NCBI GenBank assembly: GCA_024642005.1
Contig: JAHECA010000004.1
Coordinates: 62,001-126,000, forward strand
Direction of reading: 5' to 3'
Source of the DNA: Robiginitalea sp.
GTDB lineage: Bacteria > Bacteroidota > Bacteroidia > Flavobacteriales > Flavobacteriaceae
DNA length: 64,000 nt
Positions within the stretch are counted from its first letter, which is position 1. Each line of letters opens with the position of its first letter. A program made the position numbers and the translations under genes. Shown in pieces: positions 35,444 through 43,560 of the stretch. The notes under the pieces are model-generated. The model made no database searches, had not been told where the DNA came from, and saw nothing but the letters and a program-made list of their open reading frames with translations.

Positions 35444-36585
35444 TATTTCTTCACGGCCGAACAGCCGGCCATGGTTGTGATTTTAATGGCCTCCGTAGGG
35501 GGGAGGTCTTTGTTGCGGCCCACCAGTTCGCGAACGGTGTTCCGCGTTACCTCTTCAAAGGCGCGCTGGGATGGCGTGTCGTCTTGCATGGCAGCCGGCC
35601 GGCCTATATCTGAAGCCTCGCGGATACCCTGTACCAGCGGTATTTCGCCCAGGAAGGGAATGCCGAGGTCTTCGGCCAGGTTGCGGGCCCCGTGCTTGCC
35701 GAACAGGTAATACTTGTTATCTGGCAGTTCCTCGGGAGTAAAATAGGCCATGTTCTCCACGATGCCCAGCACGGGTACCTGAATGGCCTCCTGCCGGAAC
35801 ATGGCAACCCCTTTGCGCGCGTCGGCAAGGGCGATCTGCTGGGGGGTGCTGACCACCACTGCCCCGGTAACCGGCAGCGATTGCATGATGCTCAGGTGGA
35901 TGTCGCCCGTGCCCGGAGGCAGGTCTACCAGCAGGAAATCGAGCTCGCCCCAGTGGGCGTCAAATATCATTTGATTGAGGGCTTTGGCCGCCATGGGGCC
36001 CCTCCAGATTACAGCCTGGTCGGGTTCGGTGAAGAAGCCTATCGACAATACCTTCACCCCGTAATTCTCTACGGGTCGCATACGCGATTTACCATTGACC
36101 TGCACGGCCAGGGGCTTTTCAAGGGCCACATCGAACATGATGGGGATAGACGGGCCGTAGATATCGGCATCGAGCAACCCCACTTCAAAACCCATTTTGG
36201 CCAGAGATACGGCCAGGTTGGCCGTTACCGTGCTTTTGCCCACGCCTCCCTTGCCACTGGCCACGGCGATGATGTTGCGAATGCCCGGGATGGCAGTGCC
36301 GCGAATGCTCGCAGCCTGGGGTTGTGCCGGGGCCTCAACCTGAATGTTCACGGTAATTTTCGCCTTCTGGTACACCTGTTCGTGCAGGGTTTTCAGGATG
36401 CTTACTTCCGCCTTTTTGCGCGCCTGCAGACTCGGGTTCGAGATGGTAAGGTCTACCACCACTTCATCGCCGAATACCTGTACATTCCGCACGGCACCGC
36501 TCTCTACCATATTGGCTCCCTCGCCGGGCACGCTGATGGATTCCAACGCCTTGAGCACCTGATTTTTGTCGATTTTCACCGTCAT
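35443..36585 (-). CDS. mrp: Mrp/ApbC-family Fe-S carrier ATPase
   Basis: The 380-residue protein has an N-terminal MIP18/DUF59 domain (about 8-80) and a P-loop ATPase with the deviant Walker A GKGGVGKST at residues 111-119, then LLDADIYGPSIPIMF. In ApbC a C-terminal C-x2-C binds the shared Fe-S cluster; here the equivalent stretch reads NMAYFTPEELPDNKYYLFG with no Cys, so cluster binding must differ or be lost. It is the first gene of mrp-nifU, with an exact TAnnTTTG box 28 bases upstream. Confidence 0.9.
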   Translation of the reverse strand: MTVKIDKNQVLKALESISVPGEGANMVESGAVRNVQVFGDEVVVDLTISNPSLQARKKAEVSILKTLHEQVYQKAKITVNIQVEAPAQPQAASIRGTAIPGIRNIIAVASGKGGVGKSTVTANLAVSLAKMGFEVGLLDADIYGPSIPIMFDVALEKPLAVQVNGKSRMRPVENYGVKVLSIGFFTEPDQAVIWRGPMAAKALNQMIFDAHWGELDFLLVDLPPGTGDIHLSIMQSLPVTGAVVVSTPQQIALADARKGVAMFRQEAIQVPVLGIVENMAYFTPEELPDNKYYLFGKHGARNLAEDLGIPFLGEIPLVQGIREASDIGRPAAMQDDTPSQRAFEEVTRNTVRELVGRNKDLPPTEAIKITTMAGCSAVKK

Positions 36586-36613
36586 TGCTTTTATTCGGAT
36601 TCAATTTAAATAA

Positions 36614-36621
36614 CAAAGATA
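36614..36621 (-). promoter_or_regulatory. Bacteroidota -7 box TATCTTTG for mrp
   Basis: Exact TAnnTTTG on the minus strand, leaving a leader of about 25 bases before the mrp start at 36585. No TTG box at standard spacing. Confidence 0.45.
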
Positions 36622-36685
36622 CGGCACGGATCTGAAACGGGAAAAGACCGGGCTGTTATTCTGGAGCCCACCCCCGGTCTGTTGC

Positions 36686-37018
36686 CTATAATTCCAGGTT
36701 AGGGTCCCAGAAATGGCGCTGGAAGTCCGCAATCTGGTTGTCGCTGACCTTTATGCCTTCGCTTTCGAGCAGTTGCTGCATGAGGCGGGTACCTTCAAAA
36801 TGGTGCTTGCCGGTAAGCAGGCCACTGCGGTTAACCACCCGGTGAGCCGGCACATCTTCCATCCCGTGGCTCTGGTTCATGGCCCACCCCACCACGCGGG
36901 CGCTGCGCCCCGTGCCGAGGTATCGGGCAATGGCCCCGTAAGAGGTAACACGGCCATAAGGCACCTGTCGTACCACCTCGTAAACCCTTTCGAAAAAATC
37001 GCCTTCGCTGGCTGCCAT
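36686..37018 (-). CDS. Alkyltransferase-like (ATL) protein, MGMT family without active Cys
   Basis: The 110-residue protein is the MGMT DNA-binding fold (VPYGRVTSYGAIARYLG, ARVVGWAMNQS). The reactive-site motif that reads PCHR in O6-alkylguanine transferases is PAHR here (VPAHRVVN, Ala at residue 58). That is the signature of ATL proteins, which bind O6-alkylguanine and flag it for nucleotide excision repair without repairing it. The ATG at 37018 is chosen because it starts just 2 bases after the LysE stop and gives the standard ATL length; the open frame upstream is a shadow of LysE. Confidence 0.88.
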   Translation of the reverse strand: MAASEGDFFERVYEVVRQVPYGRVTSYGAIARYLGTGRSARVVGWAMNQSHGMEDVPAHRVVNRSGLLTGKHHFEGTRLMQQLLESEGIKVSDNQIADFQRHFWDPNLEL

Positions 37019-37020
37019 GG

Positions 37021-37650
37021 TTACGTATAAAAAATCCGGATCAGGGTAATGCCCAACAAAACGAGCATCAAGACGCTGAGGATGTAGTTCGAATTCTTGG
37101 AGAAGGCATTGTTGCGCGACTCCAGTTTGTTGAAATAGACCGTATAGAGGTACAGCATCGAAAACGTACCGCACCCTGCCGACAAAATAAATACCGCAAT
37201 GTCCCAGAACTCGAACTTGATCCAGCCCGTAGCGTTCCACATGGCGTTCAGGGCGCTGTAATACGGAATGGTCAGCAGGTTCAGGGCCGCCAGCAACAGG
37301 CCCTTGAAGAAACTGTTCTTCTTGCTCACCTGTACGATCTTCATGGGGCGTTCGCTTTGCCGTCGGGCCAGGACGAAGAAATAAATGGCAAAAACCGCGA
37401 ATACGCCTATGGCGGCCCTCTGAAGCCAGACGATTACCTCGGGGTGGCGGTAGAGGAATTTGGAAATCAGGACGGCAATATAGGCCTGTATTACGATCAT
37501 GGTGGAGACCCCCAGGCTGAAAATAATGGCGTTGCCCTTGCCCTTTTCCACACTTACCTTGGCCGCGTTCATATTGAGCAGCCCCGGCGGCACGGTGGCC
37601 ATGAAGGCGGCCGAAAAGGTGGCGAAGAACAGGATCAGCAGGTGCGTCAT
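37021..37650 (-). CDS. LysE/RhtB-family translocator
   Basis: The 209-residue protein has six membrane helices and the family start FFATFSAAFMATVPPGLLNM, where the PPG loop after helix one is diagnostic, then GNAIIFSLGVSTMIVIQAYIA. It probably exports an amino acid or similar small molecule; the substrate is unknown. It overlaps trmB by 4 bases and is followed at 2 bases by the ATL gene. Confidence 0.82.
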   Translation of the reverse strand: MTHLLILFFATFSAAFMATVPPGLLNMNAAKVSVEKGKGNAIIFSLGVSTMIVIQAYIAVLISKFLYRHPEVIVWLQRAAIGVFAVFAIYFFVLARRQSERPMKIVQVSKKNSFFKGLLLAALNLLTIPYYSALNAMWNATGWIKFEFWDIAVFILSAGCGTFSMLYLYTVYFNKLESRNNAFSKNSNYILSVLMLVLLGITLIRIFYT

Positions 37651-38324
37651 TGCGTTTCCAGGCTAAAGGCCAGGTAGGTAATTGCCTTGCCCTGTTCAAG
37701 ATACTGTTTTTCGTAAAATGTCTGAATCTGGGTGGCTTCTTCGGGCGCTCCCCCCAGGCGGTAGATGTCGTGGTTTGCGTAATGCACTGGCCTGCCCGAG
37801 CCGTGCAGCAGCCCCAGGGTATACCCGTGCATGAACTCGCTGTCGGTTTTCAGGTGGATGCGTCCGTGCGGAGCCAGAAACCGGCTGTACCGCTCCAAAA
37901 AGTCGGGGTTGGTCATGCGGTGCTTGGTGCGCTTGAACTTGATCTGCGGATCGGGGAAGGTGATCCATAGCTCCGCTACCTCTCCGGGGCCAAAGGCGCT
38001 GTCGAGCAGCTCGATATGGGTTCTGAGGAAAGCCACGTTCGGCAGGGGTTCTTCCAGGGCCGTCTTGGCGCCCCGCCACAACCGGGCACCCTTAATGTCG
38101 ACCCCGATGTAATTGGTGCCGGGGTTTCGCCGGGCCAGTGCCAGGGTATAGTCGCCTTTGCCGCACCCCAATTCCAGGACTATGGGGTGGTCGTTTCCGA
38201 AGAAACGGTGCCATTGGCCACGCTGCTCAAAGGTATTGGCCAGGAGCTGGTCACGGCCGGGCTGAATTACGTTGGGAAAGCGCGCATTGTCGTTAAAACG
38301 CCTGAGTTTGTTCTTACTGCCCAT
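37647..38324 (-). CDS. trmB: tRNA (guanine-N7-)-methyltransferase
   Basis: The 225-residue protein has the TrmB signature: VLELGCGKGDYTLALARRNP for S-adenosylmethionine binding, YIGVDIKGARLW, and the downstream ITFPDPQIKFKRTKHRMTNP in which Asp and the PDPW-like loop bind tRNA. It forms m7G46 in tRNA. It starts the trmB-lysE-atl operon, and the C-terminal residues overlap the lysE start. Nothing is odd about the sequence. Confidence 0.94.
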   Translation of the reverse strand: MGSKNKLRRFNDNARFPNVIQPGRDQLLANTFEQRGQWHRFFGNDHPIVLELGCGKGDYTLALARRNPGTNYIGVDIKGARLWRGAKTALEEPLPNVAFLRTHIELLDSAFGPGEVAELWITFPDPQIKFKRTKHRMTNPDFLERYSRFLAPHGRIHLKTDSEFMHGYTLGLLHGSGRPVHYANHDIYRLGGAPEEATQIQTFYEKQYLEQGKAITYLAFSLETQ

Positions 38325-38383
38325 GGGGAGGTGGTTGGTCGCGGCAAAAATAAGAAAAGTGGGGCAGCTCTGCAGGGCCGGGT

Positions 38384-39439
38384 TCAGCTGGTTTTGGTCT
38401 TTTCGAGGGTGAACGAAAATTCAGAACCCACATCTACCACGCTTTCCACGTAGATTTTCTCGTTGTGTGCTTCCATGATATGCTTAACGATGGCCAGGCC
38501 CAGGCCGCTGCCCCCTTCCTTGCGGCTGCCGCTTTTGTCGACCCTGAAAAAGCGCTCGAACAGGCGGGTCAGGTGTTGCTCGGCAATGCCCTCCCCGTTG
38601 TCGGTTACCCGGATGATCACCTTGTTTTTGATGAGGTTTTCGACGCTCACCTCCGTTGTGCCGTCCTGGTGCCCGTATTTGATGGAGTTCACCACCAGGT
38701 TGGTGAGCACCTGCTGTATTTTTTCCTTATCGGCATGCACCATAATGGGCTTGGTGTATTCCGTGTCGAAAACCAGGGAGATTCCTTTCTTTGAGGCCTT
38801 CATCTCCAGCAACTCGAAGACGCTCCTGATGAGTTCAATCACGTCGAAGTCTTCCCATTCCAGGTGCAGGTCGCCAATTTCCAGCTTGGTGATCAGATCG
38901 AGGTCCTTGATGATGTAAATGAGGCGTTCAACACCTTTGGCTGCCCTGTTCAGGTACTTCTTGCGCACCCTGCGGTCTTCCATGGCCCCGTCGAGAAGGG
39001 TGTGTATGTAACCCTGTACGGTAAATAGCGGTGTTTTGAGTTCGTGCGATACGTTTCCCAGAAACTCCTTGCGGTATTCTTCCCTGATTTTAAGGGTGTC
39101 GATCTCTATCTTTTTGTCTTGGGCGAACTTTTCGATCTCCTCAGTCAGCGTCTTCATGTCGGTGGTAATGGGCCCCTTGGTAAGTGACGTTGACTCCAGG
39201 AGTGTTACGTCGTCGTAAATCTGTTTGATCCGGCGGTAAATGAAGCGTTCGGCCCGCACCTGGATGACCAGGAAAGAGACCCCGAAAGTAACAATCACCC
39301 ACAACAGGTGCCAGGGCCAGCTTTCGGCCTGCATGCCCGAGAGCCAGAGCAATGGCAGGGTTCCCAGGCCCAGGATCAGGGTTATGTAAAGCGCGGAACG
39401 GGAGGCAAAACGGTACGATTTGCGAAGCTGGGTGGCCAT
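38384..39439 (-). CDS. PhoR-like sensor histidine kinase
   Basis: The 351-residue kinase has two N-terminal membrane helices with almost no periplasmic loop, a short linker, the DHp motif FLGNVSHELKTPLFTVQGYI (phospho-His in SHELKTP) and the ATP-binding N, G1 and G2 boxes (VVNSIKYG, VTDNGEGIAEQHL, GGSGLGLAIVKHIMEAH). A short sensor suggests that it detects a membrane or cytoplasmic signal. Its start overlaps the regulator stop by one base. It matches the PhoR-type kinase conserved in Bacteroidota. Confidence 0.93.
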   Translation of the reverse strand: MATQLRKSYRFASRSALYITLILGLGTLPLLWLSGMQAESWPWHLLWVIVTFGVSFLVIQVRAERFIYRRIKQIYDDVTLLESTSLTKGPITTDMKTLTEEIEKFAQDKKIEIDTLKIREEYRKEFLGNVSHELKTPLFTVQGYIHTLLDGAMEDRRVRKKYLNRAAKGVERLIYIIKDLDLITKLEIGDLHLEWEDFDVIELIRSVFELLEMKASKKGISLVFDTEYTKPIMVHADKEKIQQVLTNLVVNSIKYGHQDGTTEVSVENLIKNKVIIRVTDNGEGIAEQHLTRLFERFFRVDKSGSRKEGGSGLGLAIVKHIMEAHNEKIYVESVVDVGSEFSFTLEKTKTS

Positions 39440-40125
39440 TACTGAACAAACTTATAGCCTACCCCTTTGACTGTTTTAAAGTGGTCTTCACCGATTTTCT
39501 CGCGCAATTTGCGGATATGAACATCGATTGTGCGGCCACCCACCACTACTTCCTGGCCCCAGACCTTATCCAAAATCACTTCCCGTTTAAAAACCTTGTC
39601 GGGCTTGGAAGCCAGCAGGGCGAGCAATTCGAATTCTTTACGGGGCAGGATGAGCTCCTCGCCCTTGTTAATCACTTTGTATTCTTCACGGTTGATGACC
39701 AACCGGCCAACCTTCATGACCTCAGCAGGGCCATCCCCCTCTTTCTTCAGGCGGCGCAGCAAGGCCTTTACCTTGCTTAAGAACACCTTGGGCTTTATGG
39801 GTTTGGTTATATAGTCGTCGGCCCCAGCCTCGAAGCCGGCCACCTGCGAATAATCTTCATTGCGGGCCGTGAGGAAGGCGATAATACAATCTTCGAGCCC
39901 TTCGGTCCGGCGAATGATCTCGCAGGCCTCGATCCCATCCATCTCGGGCATCATCACGTCCAATATAATCAGGTGAGGGGTTTTCTTGCGCGCCTTTTCG
40001 ACCCCTTCGGCCCCATTTTTGGCGGTAAAGACCTGATACCCCTCTGCGGTGAGGTTGTAGCTGAGAATTTCCAGAATATCCGGTTCGTCGTCTACCAATA
40101 GTATTTTGATATCCTGATTCTTCAT
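39439..40125 (-). CDS. OmpR/PhoB-family response regulator
   Basis: The 228-residue regulator has a receiver domain with the acidic pair (VDDEPD), the phospho-acceptor Asp in ILDVMMPEMDG, and Lys in ITKPIKPK, followed by a winged-helix domain (LPRKEFELLALLASKPDKVF, ending TVKGVGYKFVQ). It forms a pair with the kinase that overlaps its stop codon. An exact TAnnTTTG box on the minus strand lies 24 bases before the start. The target genes are unknown; PhoB-type regulators often control phosphate uptake. Confidence 0.94.
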   Translation of the reverse strand: MKNQDIKILLVDDEPDILEILSYNLTAEGYQVFTAKNGAEGVEKARKKTPHLIILDVMMPEMDGIEACEIIRRTEGLEDCIIAFLTARNEDYSQVAGFEAGADDYITKPIKPKVFLSKVKALLRRLKKEGDGPAEVMKVGRLVINREEYKVINKGEELILPRKEFELLALLASKPDKVFKREVILDKVWGQEVVVGGRTIDVHIRKLREKIGEDHFKTVKGVGYKFVQ

Positions 40126-40148
40126 CGGTCCTTTGGGATTGGTTACTT

Positions 40149-40156
40149 CAAAAATA
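40149..40156 (-). promoter_or_regulatory. Bacteroidota -7 box TATTTTTG for the two-component operon
   Basis: Exact TAnnTTTG on the minus strand, leaving a leader of about 20 bases to the response regulator start at 40125. Confidence 0.45.
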
Positions 40157-40323
40157 GGCAGAAAACGCCAAAGCCACCTTTCCTTAACCCCAATTTAATG
40201 CGGATAACATTTTGGTAACCTGCCCGGGTTACAGGAGGGGGCTCGTTGGGCAGCTGCCTGTGCATTTCGTCGAAAAGTCCTTTATTTTTAGGGTGTCTGC
40301 AATGGCTCGGCATTACAATATAG

Positions 40324-40331
40324 TATATTTG
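40324..40331 (+). promoter_or_regulatory. Bacteroidota -7 box TATATTTG
   Basis: Exact TAnnTTTG, 27 bases before the start codon of the first tail-only T9SS gene (40359). No clear TTG box upstream. Confidence 0.45.
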
Positions 40332-40358
40332 TGGCATGTGTTTTGTGAAGTTTTGAGT

Positions 40359-40667
40359 ATGAAGCACCTATACACCCTGATTTTTCTTCTTGTCGCGAAT
40401 ATTGGTCTGGCCCAGCAGGTGCGGGAAAAGGGAGGTATTGAAGACTTCAAACTCTTCCCAAACCCGGCTACCCAGGGCAAGGTAAACGTCGTAACCGGTG
40501 AAAGCGGGCCAAAAATCATTCGTATATACGACGTCTTGGGCACACCTGTCCTGGAAACCACATTGCTTGGCACGGAGCTGAACCTTACCGGGCTCGATGC
40601 CGGTGTTTATCTCATCCAGGTCTTCCAACAAGAGAAGGTCGCCACCCGGAAACTCGTCATAAAATAG
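40359..40667 (+). CDS. Tail-only T9SS type A sorting-domain protein 1
   Basis: The 102-residue protein is a signal peptide (MKHLYTLIFLLVANIGLAQQ) followed almost at once by a complete type IX secretion sorting domain: FKLFPNPATQGKVNV, KIIRIYDVLGTPVLETTL, and ending LDAGVYLIQVFQQEKVATRK-LVIK. No cargo domain is present. T9SS tails are normally 70-80 residue C-terminal appendages removed by the sortase after export. The start at ATG 40359 gives the signal peptide; the frame runs further up but has no good start. An exact TAnnTTTG box lies 27 bases upstream. A second such gene follows at 40830. Confidence 0.85.
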   Translation: MKHLYTLIFLLVANIGLAQQVREKGGIEDFKLFPNPATQGKVNVVTGESGPKIIRIYDVLGTPVLETTLLGTELNLTGLDAGVYLIQVFQQEKVATRKLVIK

Positions 40668-40829
40668 GTCGGACACCCTAAAGGGCGATCGATAAACGGC
40701 ACAAAAATCCGATGAACGGATTTCCATTTCCGATTTACCTACAAAAAATCAGCATTCACAACAAATTGGCATTCCACGTGGGCCTAAGGGCTATTTTTAA
40801 GGTGTTGATCCCAAATCAATGCCGCTCCC

Positions 40830-41144
40830 ATGAAGCAACTTTACCTACTGCTTTTCCTATTGGGAACCTGCGCCCTTTCGGCACAGGAAACCTCAATGAC
40901 ATCTGGCGATAGCACCGCCGAGATCAGGCTGCATCCCAACCCGGCCCAGGGAGACGTGGTCTATGTTGTTTCCTCCTTGCCCGGCCCCAAAACCGTGCAC
41001 ATCTTTGACCTTTTTGGCAAGGTGGTTCTCGAACGTCGCCTTTCAGGCGATGCCCTGCCCATTGAAACCCTGATCCCCGGGGTCTATATGGTTCGCGTCG
41101 AACAAGGCGACGCGGTGGCCACCAAAAAACTCATCGTGCGCTAA
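40830..41144 (+). CDS. Tail-only T9SS type A sorting-domain protein 2
   Basis: The 104-residue protein repeats the design of the gene 162 bases upstream: signal peptide (MKQLYLLLFLLGTCALSAQE), a 12-residue Ser/Thr-rich linker, then the sorting domain (IRLHPNPAQGDVVYV, TVHIFDLFGKVVLERRL, TLIPGVYMVRVEQGDAVATK-KLIVR). The paralogues share layout but not detailed sequence, so duplication was not recent. Each has its own 5' region. Export by T9SS is likely; the role of a free tail is unknown. Confidence 0.85.
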   Translation: MKQLYLLLFLLGTCALSAQETSMTSGDSTAEIRLHPNPAQGDVVYVVSSLPGPKTVHIFDLFGKVVLERRLSGDALPIETLIPGVYMVRVEQGDAVATKKLIVR

Positions 41145-41177
41145 TGGCTGCCTGGCCATAACCCCCCGGCAATTTCC

Positions 41178-41185
41178 TATTTTTG
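41178..41185 (+). promoter_or_regulatory. Bacteroidota -7 box TATTTTTG for the LuxE-like gene
   Basis: Exact TAnnTTTG, 16 bases before the start of the acyl-protein synthetase gene. Confidence 0.45.
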
Positions 41186-41201
41186 CCCCAAGGCAGGCCG
41201 C

Positions 41202-42179
41202 ATGTTTTTCGAAGACTTATTTACACCCGACAGCCCCGAGGCGTTTGCCCGGGTTGCCCTGGAAACCTTCCGGTTCCAGTACCAGCGCATTCCGGCATAC
41301 CGGCAATTCTGCGATTTGCTGGGGCGACATCCGGGGCAGGTTTCCGGGCTGGCAGAAATCCCCTTCCTGCCTATCGAATTTTTCAAATCGCACCGCATAC
41401 TGGATCCCGGGCAACAGCCCGAAGCCGTTTTCAGCAGCAGCGGCACCACCGGGCAGGCGCTTAGCCAGCATTACGTGGCAAGCCTGGACCTGTACCGACA
41501 GAGCTACGAAACAGCATTTGAACTGTTTTACGGCCCGGTCGACCGCTATTGCATCCTGGCCCTGCTCCCCTCGTATCGGGAACGGCCCGGGTCTTCCCTG
41601 ATCTACATGGTCGAAGGGCTCATCGAAAGAAGTGGGGACCCCCGCAGCGGTTATCTGGGAGGGGCAGCAGCAGCCATTGCCGACCGGCTGCGGGAAGCCG
41701 ATTCGGCGGGTCGCCCTGTTTTGCTTATCGGCGTCTCCTTTGCCCTGCTCGACCTTGCCAGGGCGGTGCCCATGCGCCTTTCCAATACCACTGTCATGGA
41801 AACGGGCGGCATGAAAGGCCGCCGGAAAGAATTGGTCAGGCAAGCCCTGCACCTGGAATTGCAGGAAGGGTTCGGACTTTCGGAAATCCACTCCGAGTAC
41901 GGGATGACAGAACTCCTGTCGCAGGCCTACTCCCGTGGCTCCGGGCTGTTTGAAGCTCCTCCCTGGATGCGCGTATTGCCGCGCGACACCGAAGACCCGT
42001 TGAGTTATCTGGGCCACGGCCGTACCGGGGGCCTCAATATCATTGATCTGGCCAACCGCTATTCCTGCTCTTTCCTGGCTACGCAGGATCTCGGAAAAAC
42101 ATACCGCAACGGCACCTTTGAAGTTTTGGGCCGTTTTGACCACGCCGATGTAAGGGGGTGCAACCTGATGGTACTCTAG
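41202..42179 (+). CDS. LuxE/PaaK-like acyl-protein synthetase
   Basis: The 325-residue protein belongs to the ANL-like LuxE/PaaK group: [15 protein letters not shown] is the phosphate-binding loop of adenylating enzymes, and [20 protein letters not shown] is the second core motif. LuxE activates a fatty acid as acyl-AMP and passes it to a partner. No luxC, luxD or luciferase gene is nearby, so this orphan probably activates a carboxylic acid for another pathway. It ends 4 bases inside the convergent tyrS gene. An exact TAnnTTTG box precedes it. Confidence 0.85.
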   Translation: MFFEDLFTPDSPEAFARVALETFRFQYQRIPAYRQFCDLLGRHPGQVSGLAEIPFLPIEFFKSHRILDPGQQPEAVFSSSGTTGQALSQHYVASLDLYRQSYETAFELFYGPVDRYCILALLPSYRERPGSSLIYMVEGLIERSGDPRSGYLGGAAAAIADRLREADSAGRPVLLIGVSFALLDLARAVPMRLSNTTVMETGGMKGRRKELVRQALHLELQEGFGLSEIHSEYGMTELLSQAYSRGSGLFEAPPWMRVLPRDTEDPLSYLGHGRTGGLNIIDLANRYSCSFLATQDLGKTYRNGTFEVLGRFDHADVRGCNLMVL

Positions 42180-43477
42180 GTTTCGCTGGCCACCAGTACG
42201 TAGTAATTCTTTTTGCCCCGCTGCAACAGGATGTATTTGCCGCCAATCAGGTCTTGCCCGGTTATCGTATAGGCTTCGTCAACCTTGGTCTTGTTCACAG
42301 AAATGGCATTCTGGCCGAGCTCCCGCCGGGCTTCCCCGTTCGATTTCAGGAAGCCGGTTTTCGCAGCAAGGGCGGCAATCATGTCGAGCCCGCCCTGAAT
42401 CTCGTCAAGGGGTACCTCGGCCTGGGGCACCCCCTCAAAAATCTCTTCGAAGGTTTGCCGGTCGAGTTCTTTTATCGCTTCGGCGGTGGACTGCCCGAAG
42501 AGGATGGTGCTGGCCTTTGCGGCCCGCTCCAGGTCTTCGGCAGAATGCACCATAACCGTTAGCTCCTCCGCCAGTTTGCGTTGCAGCTGCCGCTGGTGTG
42601 GCGCTTCCAGGTGGGCGGCCACCAGGGATTCAATTTCGTCCCGGCCCATAAACGTGAAGATCTTGATGTACTTCTCGGCATCCTCGTCTGAAGTATTGAG
42701 CCAGTACTGGAAGAACTTGTATGGGGAGGTCTTGTGGGCGTCGAGCCAGACATTCCCGCTCTCGGTTTTGCCAAACTTGGTGCCGTCGGCCTTGGTAATG
42801 AGCGGACAGGTAAGTGCATAGCCCTTGCCGCCTTCAATGCGCCTGATAAGTTCGGTGCCCGTGGTGATGTTCCCCCACTGGTCACTGCCCCCCATCTGAA
42901 GGGTACACTGGTAATTCCTGTACAAATAGAGGAAATCGTAACCCTGTACCAGCTGGTAGGAGAATTCGGTGAACGACATGCCTTCGCCCGAATCTTCGGT
43001 AATGCGCTTGCGAACCGAATCTTTGGCCATCATGTAATTCACGGTAATGTGCTTCCCTACATCGCGAATAAACGCCAGAAAGCTCATGGGCTTCATCCAG
43101 TCGTAATTGTTCACCAGCAGGGCAGCGTTGTCGACCTTGCCCTCGAAATCGAGGAAACGGGCCAACTGCCCCTTGATGGCTTCCTGGTTCAGACGCAGGG
43201 TGGTTTCATCGAGCAGGTTCCGTTCGGCCGATTTGCCTGAAGGGTCGCCGATCATACCGGTGGCCCCGCCGACCAGGGCGATGGGCCGGTGGCCGGCCAA
43301 CTGAAAATGCCGGAGCATCATTACCCCGACCAAATGGCCGATATGCAGGGAGTCTGCCGTAGGGTCAATTCCCACGTAGGCCGATTGCATCCCAGACAGC
43401 AAATGTTCTTCGGTGCCCGGCATTACATCGTGCAGCATCCCCCGCCACTGGAGTTCTTTCACAAAATTCGTTTTCAT
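42176..43477 (-). CDS. tyrS: Tyrosyl-tRNA synthetase
   Basis: The 433-residue class I synthetase has HIGH at residues 45-48 (HIGHLVG), a tyrosine pocket ([31 protein letters not shown]), a KMSKS-type KFGKTESG, and a C-terminal S4-like RNA-binding domain. It charges tRNA-Tyr. Length and order of motifs are standard. Its 3' end overlaps the convergent LuxE-like gene by 4 bases, and an exact TAnnTTTG box lies 20 bases upstream of the start. Confidence 0.96.
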   Translation of the reverse strand: MKTNFVKELQWRGMLHDVMPGTEEHLLSGMQSAYVGIDPTADSLHIGHLVGVMMLRHFQLAGHRPIALVGGATGMIGDPSGKSAERNLLDETTLRLNQEAIKGQLARFLDFEGKVDNAALLVNNYDWMKPMSFLAFIRDVGKHITVNYMMAKDSVRKRITEDSGEGMSFTEFSYQLVQGYDFLYLYRNYQCTLQMGGSDQWGNITTGTELIRRIEGGKGYALTCPLITKADGTKFGKTESGNVWLDAHKTSPYKFFQYWLNTSDEDAEKYIKIFTFMGRDEIESLVAAHLEAPHQRQLQRKLAEELTVMVHSAEDLERAAKASTILFGQSTAEAIKELDRQTFEEIFEGVPQAEVPLDEIQGGLDMIAALAAKTGFLKSNGEARRELGQNAISVNKTKVDEAYTITGQDLIGGKYILLQRGKKNYYVLVASET

Positions 43478-43496
43478 GCCTGCTCAAATTTCGCAG

Positions 43497-43504
43497 CAAA
43501 TATA
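43497..43504 (-). promoter_or_regulatory. Bacteroidota -7 box TATATTTG for tyrS
   Basis: Exact TAnnTTTG on the minus strand, giving a leader of about 16 bases to the tyrS start at 43477. Confidence 0.45.
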
Positions 43505-43560
43505 GTTAAATCGGCCCGGGACACGGGCCTATAAAATGGGAGAATCCCTATTTTAGGGCC

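Noticed and set aside
37019-37699. N-terminal extension of the ATL frame
   Set aside because: It is an out-of-frame reading of the lysE gene; the 110-residue form is the normal ATL length.
41202-42179. Bioluminescence operon
   Set aside because: Only a LuxE-like gene is present; luxA, B, C and D are absent.
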